Origin: Caldilineaceae bacterium
GTDB taxonomy: Bacteria; Chloroflexota; Anaerolineae; Caldilineales; Caldilineaceae
Direction: 5' to 3'
Assembly (NCBI GenBank): GCA_026645575.1
Contig: JAPKMW010000078.1
Location: forward strand, 1 to 54,927
DNA length: 54,927 nucleotides
Position 1 is the stretch's first letter, and each line of letters begins with the position of its first letter. The notes below the pieces were generated by a model, which was not told the origin of the DNA, made no database searches, and was given only the letters and a program-made list of their open reading frames with translations. The position numbers and the translations under genes are program-made. Shown here one piece after another: positions 37,158 to 45,576 of this stretch.

Positions 37158-37694
37158 ATGTCAATCTGGCTATGGCTTCCGCTCCTTTTGATCATCCTCG
37201 GCCTCTGGCTCTTGCGTCAGGGTCGGCGCAGCTATCGGGCCAGCGGCTTGCCAACCGGTGACGTGATCTACAGTGATACCGGCGCGTGGCAACAGGTGGA
37301 AAAAGCGCTCATTAGCCGTGAACATGCGCTCATCGGGAAACCGGACTATCTGGTGCAGGTGGCGGAAAAGGGGCGATCCTTCACTATTCCCGTCGAGGTC
37401 AAAAGCGCCAAACAACCAGCCATTCCCCACCCCGGCCATCTGCTTCAACTGGGCGCTTACTGTCTGCTGGTCGAAGCCGCCTATCAACGAACACCGCCCT
37501 ATGGTCTTCTCCACTATGCCGACGCCACGCTACGTATCCCCTTCACCGCTGAACTACGCCGGGAAGTTCTCGCTGTTGCCGAGACGATTCGGCGAGATCA
37601 ACAGGCGACTGATGTCAAACGCAGCCACGATGAAATGCACCGGTGTCGCGCGTGTGGCTATCAACACCGGTGCGGCAATCAGCAACTTCGCTAA
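37158..37694 (+). CDS. Membrane-anchored Cas4/RecB-like PD-(D/E)XK nuclease
   Basis: A 178-residue protein. Residues 1-20 (MSIWLWLPLLLIILGLWLLR) form one membrane helix. The rest matches the Dna2/Cas4 (DUF83) nuclease type. GKPDYLVQVAEKG (about 59-71) supplies the acidic metal ligand and IPVEVKSAKQP (about 75-85) the E-x-K motif; the QLGAYCLLVEAA helix and a C-terminal CRACGYQHRC with three Cys follow. Cas4 enzymes hold an iron-sulfur cluster with one N-terminal and three C-terminal Cys; no Cys precedes the core here. There is no cas gene or CRISPR array in the window. It probably processes DNA ends, but its role is unknown. Confidence 0.75.
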   Translation: MSIWLWLPLLLIILGLWLLRQGRRSYRASGLPTGDVIYSDTGAWQQVEKALISREHALIGKPDYLVQVAEKGRSFTIPVEVKSAKQPAIPHPGHLLQLGAYCLLVEAAYQRTPPYGLLHYADATLRIPFTAELRREVLAVAETIRRDQQATDVKRSHDEMHRCRACGYQHRCGNQQLR

Positions 37695-37786
37695 TAATTA
37701 ATGGAGAACGGAGAATGCATAATGGTTAACGGGTAATACCGACAAGCATTAACAATTATCCGTTCTTCATTCTCCATTAATTATTA
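37691..37786. repeat. Heptamer-repeat palindromic element
   Basis: Words of period 7 (AATGGAG, AACGGAG, AATGCAT, AATGGTT, AACGGGT) form the left arm (37697-37733). The inverse words form the right arm (37748-37786). The element lies between the convergent Cas4-like and cofC genes and supplies the last codons and stop of cofC. Confidence 0.75.
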
Positions 37787-38373
37787 TGAATCATTGATAA
37801 GTGCGCCAGATCTTTTGGCCAATCTAGATCAAAGGACAACGAAGGCGATTCATAGACGCGGTAGGGTAGCCGTACCTTGTCCGCCAGGGTGCAATGGCGG
37901 GTAAAACTCTGTTCCCCAAAGGCAAAGGGGATCATCTGCGGGGGATGGAGCAGCAAAGCATTGGTGCCGCCGTCGTGGCTAGGGGCGATCACCATGCTTG
38001 GTTGGGTCCGCCCCAATTTGTACAACTGGGTAATATCACCAACGGTCAATAGCGGTAGATCAGCCGGCAGAATCAAGATCGCCTCCGCCCCTTGTAAGAG
38101 AGCACGCCGCCGACCCTGTTCCAGCGCTGCGTTGAGCGACTGTTTCTCTTCCTGTTCAAAGAGTACCCGTTTCCACGCCACCTCAGCCACTACCTGTGGA
38201 TCACGCCCGACGACAATCACACCGGTGAACACCTGTGCCGCTTGTGCCAACGCCAACAGGTTGTGAAAGAGGTAGTGATTCAACCCACGCCGTTGCTGCC
38301 GGGATAGCACTGTGGCTAACCTGCTCTTCCCCTCAGCAAACGGTTTGACTGGCGCCACAAGCCATAGCTTCAT
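37777..38373 (-). CDS. cofC: 2-phospho-L-lactate guanylyltransferase (CofC)
   Basis: A 198-residue enzyme of F420 synthesis that joins GTP to 2-phospho-L-lactate or phosphoenolpyruvate. The N-terminus LWLVAPVKPFAEGKSRLA holds the nucleotide-binding Lys/Arg motif. Also present are AILILPADLPLL (about 100-111), HDGGTNALLL (about 137-146) and FDLDWPKDLAHL near the end. The ATG at 38373 gives the family-standard start; an open frame continues upstream only because the heptamer repeat between cofC and cofD has no stop. cofD lies directly upstream on the same strand, which supports the assignment. Confidence 0.88.
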   Translation of the reverse strand: MKLWLVAPVKPFAEGKSRLATVLSRQQRRGLNHYLFHNLLALAQAAQVFTGVIVVGRDPQVVAEVAWKRVLFEQEEKQSLNAALEQGRRRALLQGAEAILILPADLPLLTVGDITQLYKLGRTQPSMVIAPSHDGGTNALLLHPPQMIPFAFGEQSFTRHCTLADKVRLPYRVYESPSLSFDLDWPKDLAHLSMIHNN

Positions 38374-38383
38374 AGACGGTATC

Positions 38384-38456
38384 ATGAAGGATGAAGGATG
38401 AGGGATGAGGGATGAGGGATGAAGTAGCAAAATCCCCCCTTCATCCTTCATCCTTT
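38384..38456. repeat. Heptamer-repeat palindromic element between cofC and cofD
   Basis: Five tandem heptamers (GAAGGAT or GAGGGAT) occupy 38384-38422. About two and a half inverse copies (CATCCTT) occupy 38439-38455. The element ends at the cofD stop codon (38457-38459). Confidence 0.85.
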
Positions 38457-39428
38457 CTACTTGCCGACGCCTTGCACCTGACGGTGCGGCTGTTCGCTTA
38501 ACGTATGGGCAAAGGCTAACACCGCTTCCGCCAATCGGGCTTTGCTGGCGCGGTCGCTCATAATTGTGTCGGTCACCAGTGTTGGTATCTGGACGGCGTC
38601 GCTGATGATGCGGTCTGTTTCATCCAGCACAAAGCCGGTCAGGATGTCGTCATAGCGATCAACAACCGTGAGCGGACTGCTCATCACGCCTAGCTCTTGC
38701 ATGATTTTGGCCGCCGGTCCTTTGATGGCGCGCCCGCTGACAATGGGGCTAACAGCCACTTTGGGAACGTTGACGCGGCGTAGGGTCTGGCGCAGACCGG
38801 GAATGCTCAAAATCGGGTCTATACTGAGATAGGGATTGCTGGGGCAAAAGACGATCACATCCGCCGTTTCCAGCGCCAGATGCACCGCCTCACTCATGCG
38901 TGCGCTGGCGGCGCCGACAAAGCTGAGGTCGATCAACAGCGGTTCACACCGGCGGCGCACAAAGTAATGTTGAAAGGGCAGATCGCCTTCATCGGTATGG
39001 ACCAGTGTGCGTACAGGCTGGTCGCTCATCGGCAGGACGCGCGAAGGAATGCCCAGGCTGCGGCGCAACCGGTCGGTTACTTCCGTCAATGAAATCCCCT
39101 GACGCAACCACTCGGTGCGACGTAAATGGAGAGCCAGATCGCGGTCGCCTAGCATAAACCAATCTTCGCCGCCCAGTTGCCCCATCGCCTGTAAGGTGGC
39201 GAACGATTCGTTGACACGCCCCCACCCATGCTCCGGGTTGTTGATGCCGGCTAGATTGTAGACCACCGTATCAATATCAGGACAAATGGATAAGCCCCAA
39301 TGGTCAAAATCATCCCCTGTATTGACGATCACGGTCAAATCACCAGGGGCGACCACTTCTTGTAAACCCGTTGCTAATTTAGCGCCCCCAACCCCACCGG
39401 CCAGGGCGACCACATTCAGGTTGACCAT
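38457..39428 (-). CDS. cofD: 2-phospho-L-lactate transferase (CofD)
   Basis: A 323-residue enzyme that transfers the phospholactyl (or phosphoenolpyruvyl) group to the deazaflavin Fo, giving F420-0 (or dehydro-F420-0). The N-terminus VVALAGGVGGAKLATGLQ is the family hallmark. NTGDDFDHWGLSICPDIDTV (about residues 36-55) and VIVFCPSNPYLSIDPILSI (about 192-210) follow as expected. Length is normal (about 310-330). It forms a cluster with cofC and an FbiB-like nitroreductase. The genes for Fo synthesis and for glutamate ligation (CofE) are not in the window. Confidence 0.93.
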   Translation of the reverse strand: MVNLNVVALAGGVGGAKLATGLQEVVAPGDLTVIVNTGDDFDHWGLSICPDIDTVVYNLAGINNPEHGWGRVNESFATLQAMGQLGGEDWFMLGDRDLALHLRRTEWLRQGISLTEVTDRLRRSLGIPSRVLPMSDQPVRTLVHTDEGDLPFQHYFVRRRCEPLLIDLSFVGAASARMSEAVHLALETADVIVFCPSNPYLSIDPILSIPGLRQTLRRVNVPKVAVSPIVSGRAIKGPAAKIMQELGVMSSPLTVVDRYDDILTGFVLDETDRIISDAVQIPTLVTDTIMSDRASKARLAEAVLAFAHTLSEQPHRQVQGVGK

Positions 39429-39502
39429 AGCATTCTATCTCGCTAAATTCAGGCGTCCCGTTGGGACGGACAGATTGGTTACGCTGATTTCATAAATGAT
39501 GG

Positions 39503-40120
39503 CTAGCGCCAGAGAACGCGTTCCGCTAGTGGTACGCGTTCCTTGCTCTTCTCTTCGGCTGGGTAGCCGACAGTAATAAGCGCTTGTGGCGTCCACATCA
39601 CCGGTAATTGTAACACATCCCGCACTAAGACGGGCGCAAAGAGCGGGGCGCACATCCAACAAGCGCCCAAGCCATAGTAGTGGGCAGCCAAAAGCAGATT
39701 CTGACAGGCCAGGGCCACGCTCTGCACCGCCATCGTCCACTCCGCTTCATTGCGCTGCGTATCGGGGTACTGATCCATCTCTTCCATACTAACAGCAGCG
39801 ATGATCAGCGCAGCGGCGCTGGTCAGGCGGGTGTGACTGATCGCAACGCGTCGTTCGATGAAGGCCGGGTCGGCGCCATCGGCGCTCAGGTCACGCCGCC
39901 ACTGATCGCCCATACGTTCACTCAGCGCCAACTTTGTTTCAGGTTGCGTCACCACACAAAAACGCCACGGTTGACGATTGTGAGCCGAAGGCGCCCAGGT
40001 GGCGGCCAACAACAATTGCGCTAAGATTTCCTGTGCCACCGGCTCCGGTCGGTAGCGGCGGATCGAGCGGCGGCCCTGAATGAGCGCCCAGAAATCGAGG
40101 CTGGTTGCTGCCTCTTCCAT
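39503..40120 (-). CDS. Nitroreductase-family protein, FbiB C-domain-like
   Basis: A 205-residue FMN-type nitroreductase. The N-terminal motif [13 protein letters not shown] (about residues 16-28) and the [15 protein letters not shown] block (about 43-57) bind the flavin phosphate. [20 protein letters not shown] and the [12 protein letters not shown] segment are typical of the F420 FbiB C-terminal group. In actinobacteria that domain reduces dehydro-F420-0. The ATG at 40120 was chosen because the upstream frame overlaps the transporter gene. It adjoins cofD and cofC, supporting a role in F420 maturation, though a general nitroreductase is possible. Confidence 0.75.
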   Translation of the reverse strand: MEEAATSLDFWALIQGRRSIRRYRPEPVAQEILAQLLLAATWAPSAHNRQPWRFCVVTQPETKLALSERMGDQWRRDLSADGADPAFIERRVAISHTRLTSAAALIIAAVSMEEMDQYPDTQRNEAEWTMAVQSVALACQNLLLAAHYYGLGACWMCAPLFAPVLVRDVLQLPVMWTPQALITVGYPAEEKSKERVPLAERVLWR

Positions 40121-40128
40121 AGCCAACC

Positions 40129-41475
40129 CTAGCTCCCCACCGGTGCGACGTTGCCGGCCTCTCGAATGGCCTGTTGTGTATTCACCCGCAACAGGACAAG
40201 CAGACCAACAGCAAAAAAGATCGCCAGGGACAAAATCGCAATCCGGTAACTGCCGGTCTGTTGCAGCGCCAAGCCAAAGACAAGAGGACCTAACCAACTG
40301 GTGCCCCGTTCGCTCACTTCATAAAGGCTAAAGTATTCAGACTCTTGCCCACGCGGAATCATCAGCGAAAAGAGCGAACGGCTCAACGCCTGACTGCCCC
40401 CCAGGACAATGGCGATCACGCCGCCCATGACAAAAAACTGAAATTCGGTCTGCAAAATCGCATAGGCATACACCGTAACCCCGAACCAGATAACAAGACT
40501 AAACAAGATCGCCCATTTGCTGCCCATCCACCGCGCCAGATAACCAAAGGCCAGGGCGCCGAAAAAGGCGATAAATTGCACCATTAAGACCAATTGTATC
40601 AGCGAAGCCGTACCAAGCCCCAATTCCTGGCTGCCAAACTGCGAAGAAAGCGCGATGACCGTTTGGATGCCATCATTATAGATCAAGTAGGCGACGAGAA
40701 AGAGCAAAGTCTGCGGGTAGCGTGGCAAGTTGCGGAAGGTATGGCGCAGTTGGGTAAAGCCCACCGACAGATAGGTTGTCCGTGGCGGCAACTGTTTGAT
40801 CGGCGCCCGTTGTCGCAAATTTGCCAACGGAATCAGTGTAAAGATCGCCCACCAGATCCCAGCCGACGCTAGACTGATCCGCACGGCGTCACCCATGCTA
40901 ATGCCCCAATTAGCCGACCACATCTGGACAAAGAGGAGATTGACCAGCAACAACAGGCCACCCCCTAGATAGCCCATTGCCCACCCTTGCGATGAGACGC
41001 GATCCCGTTCCTCTTGTCCTGCAATATCCGGCAGAAAGGCATTGTAAAAGACAATCGATGCCCCAAAGCTCAGGTTGGCGATGAGAAAAAGGCCCCCCCC
41101 CAACATATACCGGCTGCCCTCTAGAAAATACATCCCCATCGTTGCCAAGGCGCCGATGTAGGCAAAGAGGCCCATAAAGCGCTTTTTCAGGTGCGAATAG
41201 TCAGCGATGGCGCCCAGGATGGGCAGGAAAAAGACCTGTAGCACTACCGATAGGGAAACCATGTAGGGAAAGAAGGCATCGGCCAAAACCGGAATGCCTA
41301 GAGGGTAAATGTAGTTGTTTGCGTCCGCCGCATTTTGCGCCACAGATGTCAGATAAGGGCCAAGAAAGACGGTAATGACGGTTGTCGAAAAGGCCGAATT
41401 GGCCCAATCGTAAAAATACCAACTTATCTGCTCACGTCGGCTATAGGTGGACGCGTCAGTCATCACTTGCGCCAT
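40129..41475 (-). CDS. MFS transporter, UMF1/Atg22 family
   Basis: A 448-residue membrane protein with about twelve hydrophobic segments. The N-terminus [20 protein letters not shown] (about residues 18-37) is the signature of the UMF1 family, related to the yeast vacuolar amino-acid effluxer Atg22. The loops contain conserved family words such as [20 protein letters not shown] and [20 protein letters not shown]. The substrate is unknown; amino-acid or other metabolite efflux is possible. It is transcribed divergently from the polyamine cluster and just upstream of the nitroreductase gene on the same strand (8 bases apart). Confidence 0.85.
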   Translation of the reverse strand: MAQVMTDASTYSRREQISWYFYDWANSAFSTTVITVFLGPYLTSVAQNAADANNYIYPLGIPVLADAFFPYMVSLSVVLQVFFLPILGAIADYSHLKKRFMGLFAYIGALATMGMYFLEGSRYMLGGGLFLIANLSFGASIVFYNAFLPDIAGQEERDRVSSQGWAMGYLGGGLLLLVNLLFVQMWSANWGISMGDAVRISLASAGIWWAIFTLIPLANLRQRAPIKQLPPRTTYLSVGFTQLRHTFRNLPRYPQTLLFLVAYLIYNDGIQTVIALSSQFGSQELGLGTASLIQLVLMVQFIAFFGALAFGYLARWMGSKWAILFSLVIWFGVTVYAYAILQTEFQFFVMGGVIAIVLGGSQALSRSLFSLMIPRGQESEYFSLYEVSERGTSWLGPLVFGLALQQTGSYRIAILSLAIFFAVGLLVLLRVNTQQAIREAGNVAPVGS

Positions 41476-41781
41476 TGGGGTTTCTCTACTTCACTCTGGG
41501 TTTGATCGCTTTTTGGAATTTAGGTAGTCAGTTGGTTTGTCGGTGTGTTTATTCTGTGAACTACTAACTAACAACCTAGTCATTGAAGATGCAGTTCCTA
41601 CACAATAACATTCTTTGGCCGTTTGGTCAATTCATCTGAATATAAGATGAAAAACTATGGGATTGAGCAAAGCACTTGTATAATATGCATGAAACGCCAA
41701 GGTCTCGCTTCTGGCGAATCAACAATTGTCGGTTGGACTGGGTTAACAAGCTAATTTATGAAATAAGGATGGAAAAGAAAA
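41476..41781. other. Divergent intergenic region with promoter signals
   Basis: A 306-bp gap separates the UMF1 gene (-) from the arginine decarboxylase gene (+). TATAAT at 41679-41684 is a perfect + strand -10 about 100 bp before ATG 41782, but no clear -35 is seen at 17 bp. I find no gene and no recognisable riboswitch. Confidence 0.4.
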
Positions 41782-42327
41782 ATGCGACTCGTTCCTCATA
41801 AAATGTTTCTTACGCGTGGGGTTGGTGTCCACAAAGAAAAACTCACCAGCTTTGAAATGGCCTTGCGGGAAGCGGGCATTGCCCACTTTAATTTGGTGCG
41901 CGTCTCTTCGATCTTTCCACCGCGCTGCAAAATTGTCGAACGGGAAGAAGGATTGCAACTGCTCCAGGCCGGTGAGGTGGTCTTTGCCGTGATCGCCGAA
42001 ATGTCCACCAACGAGCCTGGCCGCCGCATCGCCTCTTCCATTGGTGTGGCGCGCCCCTCGGACGCCGACAAGTATGGCTATCTCTCCGAGCATCACACCT
42101 TCGGGCAGACCGAAAAGGAAGCCGGTGACTATGCCGAGGATCTGGCGGCCACCATGTTAGCCACCACACTGGGCATTCCGTTTGATCCTACCCAAGATTA
42201 CAACGAACGCCGCGAACAATATCGTATGGGTGGCGAAATCGTCGATTCCACCAGCATCACCGTGGCCGTCACCGCTGAACCGGGTGGCGTTTGGACGACG
42301 ACCATCGCTGCGGCAATCTTGATTTAA
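41782..42327 (+). CDS. Pyruvoyl-dependent arginine decarboxylase
   Basis: A 181-residue proenzyme that converts arginine to agmatine. Self-cleavage should occur between Ser42 and Ser43 in VRVSSIFPP, turning the second Ser into the pyruvoyl cofactor and giving a small beta and a larger alpha chain. Further family features are SSIGVARPSDADKYGYLSEH (about residues 86-105) and the C-terminal ITVAVTAEPGGVWTTTIA region. Length matches the family (about 160-190). The agmatinase gene follows after 90 bases and a DHS-like gene later, so the product feeds polyamine synthesis. Confidence 0.93.
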   Translation: MRLVPHKMFLTRGVGVHKEKLTSFEMALREAGIAHFNLVRVSSIFPPRCKIVEREEGLQLLQAGEVVFAVIAEMSTNEPGRRIASSIGVARPSDADKYGYLSEHHTFGQTEKEAGDYAEDLAATMLATTLGIPFDPTQDYNERREQYRMGGEIVDSTSITVAVTAEPGGVWTTTIAAAILI

Positions 42328-42338
42328 CCGACGCATCC

Positions 42339-42390
42339 GTAGTAAAGACTTTAGTCTTCCCCGCCCTCAAAAGACTGAAGTCTTTACTAC
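42339..42390. repeat. Hairpin element, GTAGTAAAGACTTTAGTCTT family (copy 1)
   Basis: Arms 42339-42358 and 42371-42390 pair over 20 bases with one G-T mismatch. The second copy of the same family lies at 43521-43574, so the agmatinase gene is bracketed by both. Confidence 0.85.
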
Positions 42391-42417
42391 CACTTACAAC
42401 TCACTTCACAAAACATT

Positions 42418-43296
42418 ATGGCATTTAACGACTTTCTCGATCTGCCGGAAGACATCGCCGCGTTTAATCAAGCCCAAGTATTGGTGCTGCCCATCCCCTT
42501 CGAGGCAACGGTCAGCTATGGTCATGGCACGGTCGATGGCCCGGCGGCGATCATTGATGCCTCGCAACAGGTGGAACTCTATGATCGCGAGTTCGATCAC
42601 GAACCAGCGTTGCGTTATGGCGTACACACCCTACCGGCCGTAGACTTACCGACGGAACCAGCGGCGGCCATTGATGCGATTGCCGCTGCCACGGCCAAGG
42701 CTGCGGCCTCGGGTAAGTTGGTGGTGGGATTGGGCGGCGAACATACGGTCAGCGTTGGTTTTGGGCGCGGGCTGTTGCAAGCCCTGGGTGGACCAATTAC
42801 CATCGTTCAAATTGACGCCCACTGTGATCTGCGTGACAGCTACGAGGATTCGCCCTATAGTCACGCCTGTATTGCCCGTCGTCTCTTGGAAGAGGAGGGC
42901 ATCGAACAGGTGTTGCAATTGGGTATTCGTTCGCTCTGCCCGGAAGAGATCGGCTTTGCCCGCGCCAACCCGGAGCGGGTGCGCATCTGGTTTAGCGAAG
43001 ATGTCCACGCCGGCGGTTGGCAAGCAGAGTTCATTCAACGCATCCAAGGCCGGCGGATCTATTTGACCATTGATGTCGATGGTCTCGACCCCGCCATTGT
43101 CCCGGCCACCGGCACGCCCGAACCCGACGGGTTGACCTGGCCGGAAGCGCTCACCATCTTGCGCACGCTTACGCAACATGCCACGGTCATCGGCATGGAT
43201 TGTGTCGAACTAGCGCCAGTGGAAGGGTTGCATCTGGCAAATTTTGCGGTAGCAAAGTTACTGTATAAAGCTATCTCCTACGTAAAAATGAGTTAA
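42418..43296 (+). CDS. speB: Agmatinase (SpeB)
   Basis: A 292-residue ureohydrolase that splits agmatine into putrescine and urea. Ligands of the two-Mn centre are all present: His109 (GLGGEHTVS), Asp133, His135 and Asp137 (QIDAHCDLRD), and Asp219 and Asp221 (LTIDVDGLDP). The N-terminal FEATVSYGHGTVDGPAAI block with its GHGT motif is typical of bacterial agmatinases. It lies 90 bases after the arginine decarboxylase gene. No clear ribosome binding site precedes ATG 42418. The substrate is fixed by the neighbour more than by the sequence, since guanidinobutyrase and other homologues look similar. Confidence 0.92.
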   Translation: MAFNDFLDLPEDIAAFNQAQVLVLPIPFEATVSYGHGTVDGPAAIIDASQQVELYDREFDHEPALRYGVHTLPAVDLPTEPAAAIDAIAAATAKAAASGKLVVGLGGEHTVSVGFGRGLLQALGGPITIVQIDAHCDLRDSYEDSPYSHACIARRLLEEEGIEQVLQLGIRSLCPEEIGFARANPERVRIWFSEDVHAGGWQAEFIQRIQGRRIYLTIDVDGLDPAIVPATGTPEPDGLTWPEALTILRTLTQHATVIGMDCVELAPVEGLHLANFAVAKLLYKAISYVKMS

Positions 43297-43320
43297 CAAA
43301 AGTTCTGGTGTAACGATTAC

Positions 43321-43377
43321 GCTCCTAGCCAGTCCGTGACTGGCGCTTGGGTCGCCAGTCACGGACTGGCTAGGAGC
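43321..43377. repeat. 25-bp perfect hairpin
   Basis: Arms 43321-43345 and 43353-43377 are exact reverse complements with a 7-base loop. It is the first of three different hairpins in the 343-bp gap between speB and the DHS-like gene. Confidence 0.9.
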
Positions 43378-43418
43378 GGGATGGATAGTAATTTTTGGTG
43401 TAGAAGCTAGGTAGCTGC

Positions 43419-43489
43419 GCAGGTGCGTGGCGCTGGTCGGCAAGCGGTTCTCGTGACCAAACTACGCCGAACCAGCGCCACGCACCTGC
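43419..43489. repeat. 19-bp perfect inverted repeat
   Basis: GCAGGTGCGTGGCGCTGGT (43419-43437) faces its exact inverse (43471-43489), separated by 33 bases. Confidence 0.85.
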
Positions 43490-43520
43490 TGTTTTGTCAA
43501 CAAAGTCTTGTCGGTTACCC

Positions 43521-43574
43521 GTAGTAAAGACTTTAGTCTTTGGGGCGCTGGGGAAAGACTAAAGTCTTTACTAC
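43521..43574. repeat. Hairpin element, GTAGTAAAGACTTTAGTCTT family (copy 2)
   Basis: Perfect 21-bp arms (43521-43541 and 43554-43574) surround a 12-base G-rich loop. It matches the element at 42339-42390 in the arms but not in the loop. The rest of the gap to the DHS-like start at 43640 shows no gene. Confidence 0.9.
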
Positions 43575-43639
43575 CGATCACAACTTTCGTAACAAAACAA
43601 TCGTAGGCACCGATTTTTATTTAAAAAAGGGATATTCAA

Positions 43640-44611
<972 letters not shown>

Positions 44612-44614
<3 letters not shown>

Positions 44615-44686
44615 GAGAGTGAGAGATATAGAGAGTGAGAGATTACATCAACGCCAATCTCTGTATCTCTCACTCTCCCCTTTTTC
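44612..44686. repeat. Octamer-repeat palindromic element with T-run
   Basis: The element starts at the TGA stop of the DHS-like gene. The left arm (44613-44644) has words such as GAGAGAGT and GAGAGATA; the right arm (44656-44680) has the inverse words, followed by TTTTT. It can therefore also serve as a terminator for the polyamine genes. Confidence 0.8.
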
Positions 44687-44699
44687 TCAACCCCAGCCC

Positions 44700-45494
44700 T
44701 TACCGTTGTTCCCCACGCAGCCGCGCTAATTCTTCCCGCAACCGGGCATTTTCAGCTTCCGCTTCTTCAGCGCGTTGTTTTTCTTCCTCAGCGCGCTGTT
44801 TTTCTTCTTCGGCGCGCAACTCGGCATCTTTGACCAATGTTTCCGCTAAGACCAGCGCTTCGGCGTCGTCAAGCAATCGTTGGCCGGTTGCCAGATCGTA
44901 AAATTGTAGATGGTTTTGCTCGTCTAACGTTAACCGCAACCCCAGCAAACGGCTAATGTATTCGGGTGCTTCTGTCTGCCCCGGCACAAAGGCCAGAGCG
45001 CCAATGACCACTTCTTCTTTCAGCGGCTTCATCGGTACGTAACCGCCGCCGACTAATTCATAAGCGAACAATGGCGGATCAAGATACTCAGAGGTTGGGT
45101 CATAAATAAAATACTCCTGTACGCCCAACTCGGCATAGAGACGCATCTTCTTGCCAAAATCGACATGGCGTGTTGTTTTCGAAGAAACCTCGAAGACAAC
45201 TTCTGGCCCTTTTCCTTCTTCCCAAATCTTATAAACATTCCGTAGATGAGGCTCGATCTCACGCACAATAAAACAATCCGGTGAGACCGATTTATAGGGG
45301 TTGCCTTGTTCATAGTAAATTAGAAGATTGCCACTAACATACGTTCGCCGTCCCAGGAAGAAGCGCTGTAGAAGACGAATAATCGTAAACATCACACCAC
45401 GATGAAGATCCGACTCAGCCATTGGTTTCCCATCCGTTTCCGGGTAAAAGATTTCTTTGGTTGTGGGTCGCGCTTGAACCCCTGGCATACTCAT
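44700..45494 (-). CDS. Uma2-family (DUF820) endonuclease-like protein with coiled-coil tail
   Basis: A 264-residue protein. The Uma2 domain covers about residues 25-190 and is of the PD-(D/E)XK fold. SVSPDCFIVREIEPHL gives the acidic metal ligand and VVFEVSSKTTRHVDFGKK the E-x-K-type motif, followed by YAELGVQEYFIYDP. The last 55 residues are a charged coiled coil with AEEEKQR repeats. Uma2 proteins are abundant in Chloroflexota and cyanobacteria; their target is unknown. The start ATG (45494) has no strong ribosome binding site. A TGGTATAAT element lies about 75 bases upstream, within the 3' end of the next - strand gene. Confidence 0.85.
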   Translation of the reverse strand: MSMPGVQARPTTKEIFYPETDGKPMAESDLHRGVMFTIIRLLQRFFLGRRTYVSGNLLIYYEQGNPYKSVSPDCFIVREIEPHLRNVYKIWEEGKGPEVVFEVSSKTTRHVDFGKKMRLYAELGVQEYFIYDPTSEYLDPPLFAYELVGGGYVPMKPLKEEVVIGALAFVPGQTEAPEYISRLLGLRLTLDEQNHLQFYDLATGQRLLDDAEALVLAETLVKDAELRAEEEKQRAEEEKQRAEEAEAENARLREELARLRGEQR

Positions 45495-45567
45495 GGTTTA
45501 TGCTCAACTTTCTGCATTGCGCCGCTCGCTTTTGCGCGCTTTGCACCACTCATCACGCTGTAACCCC

Positions 45568-45576
45568 ATTATACCA
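45568..45576 (-). promoter_or_regulatory. Extended -10 promoter for the Uma2 gene
   Basis: Reading the - strand, TGGTATAAT is a perfect extended -10. It overlaps the stop codon of the molybdopterin hydroxylase gene (45569-45571) and lies about 75 bases before the Uma2 start. Confidence 0.5.

Noticed and set aside
38374..38451. N-terminal extension of cofC
   Set aside because: The extra residues are translated heptamer repeat; the family start is at 38373.
41476..41781. Possible riboswitch before the arginine decarboxylase gene
   Set aside because: No conserved aptamer pattern or terminator hairpin could be made out; only a -10 element is supported.
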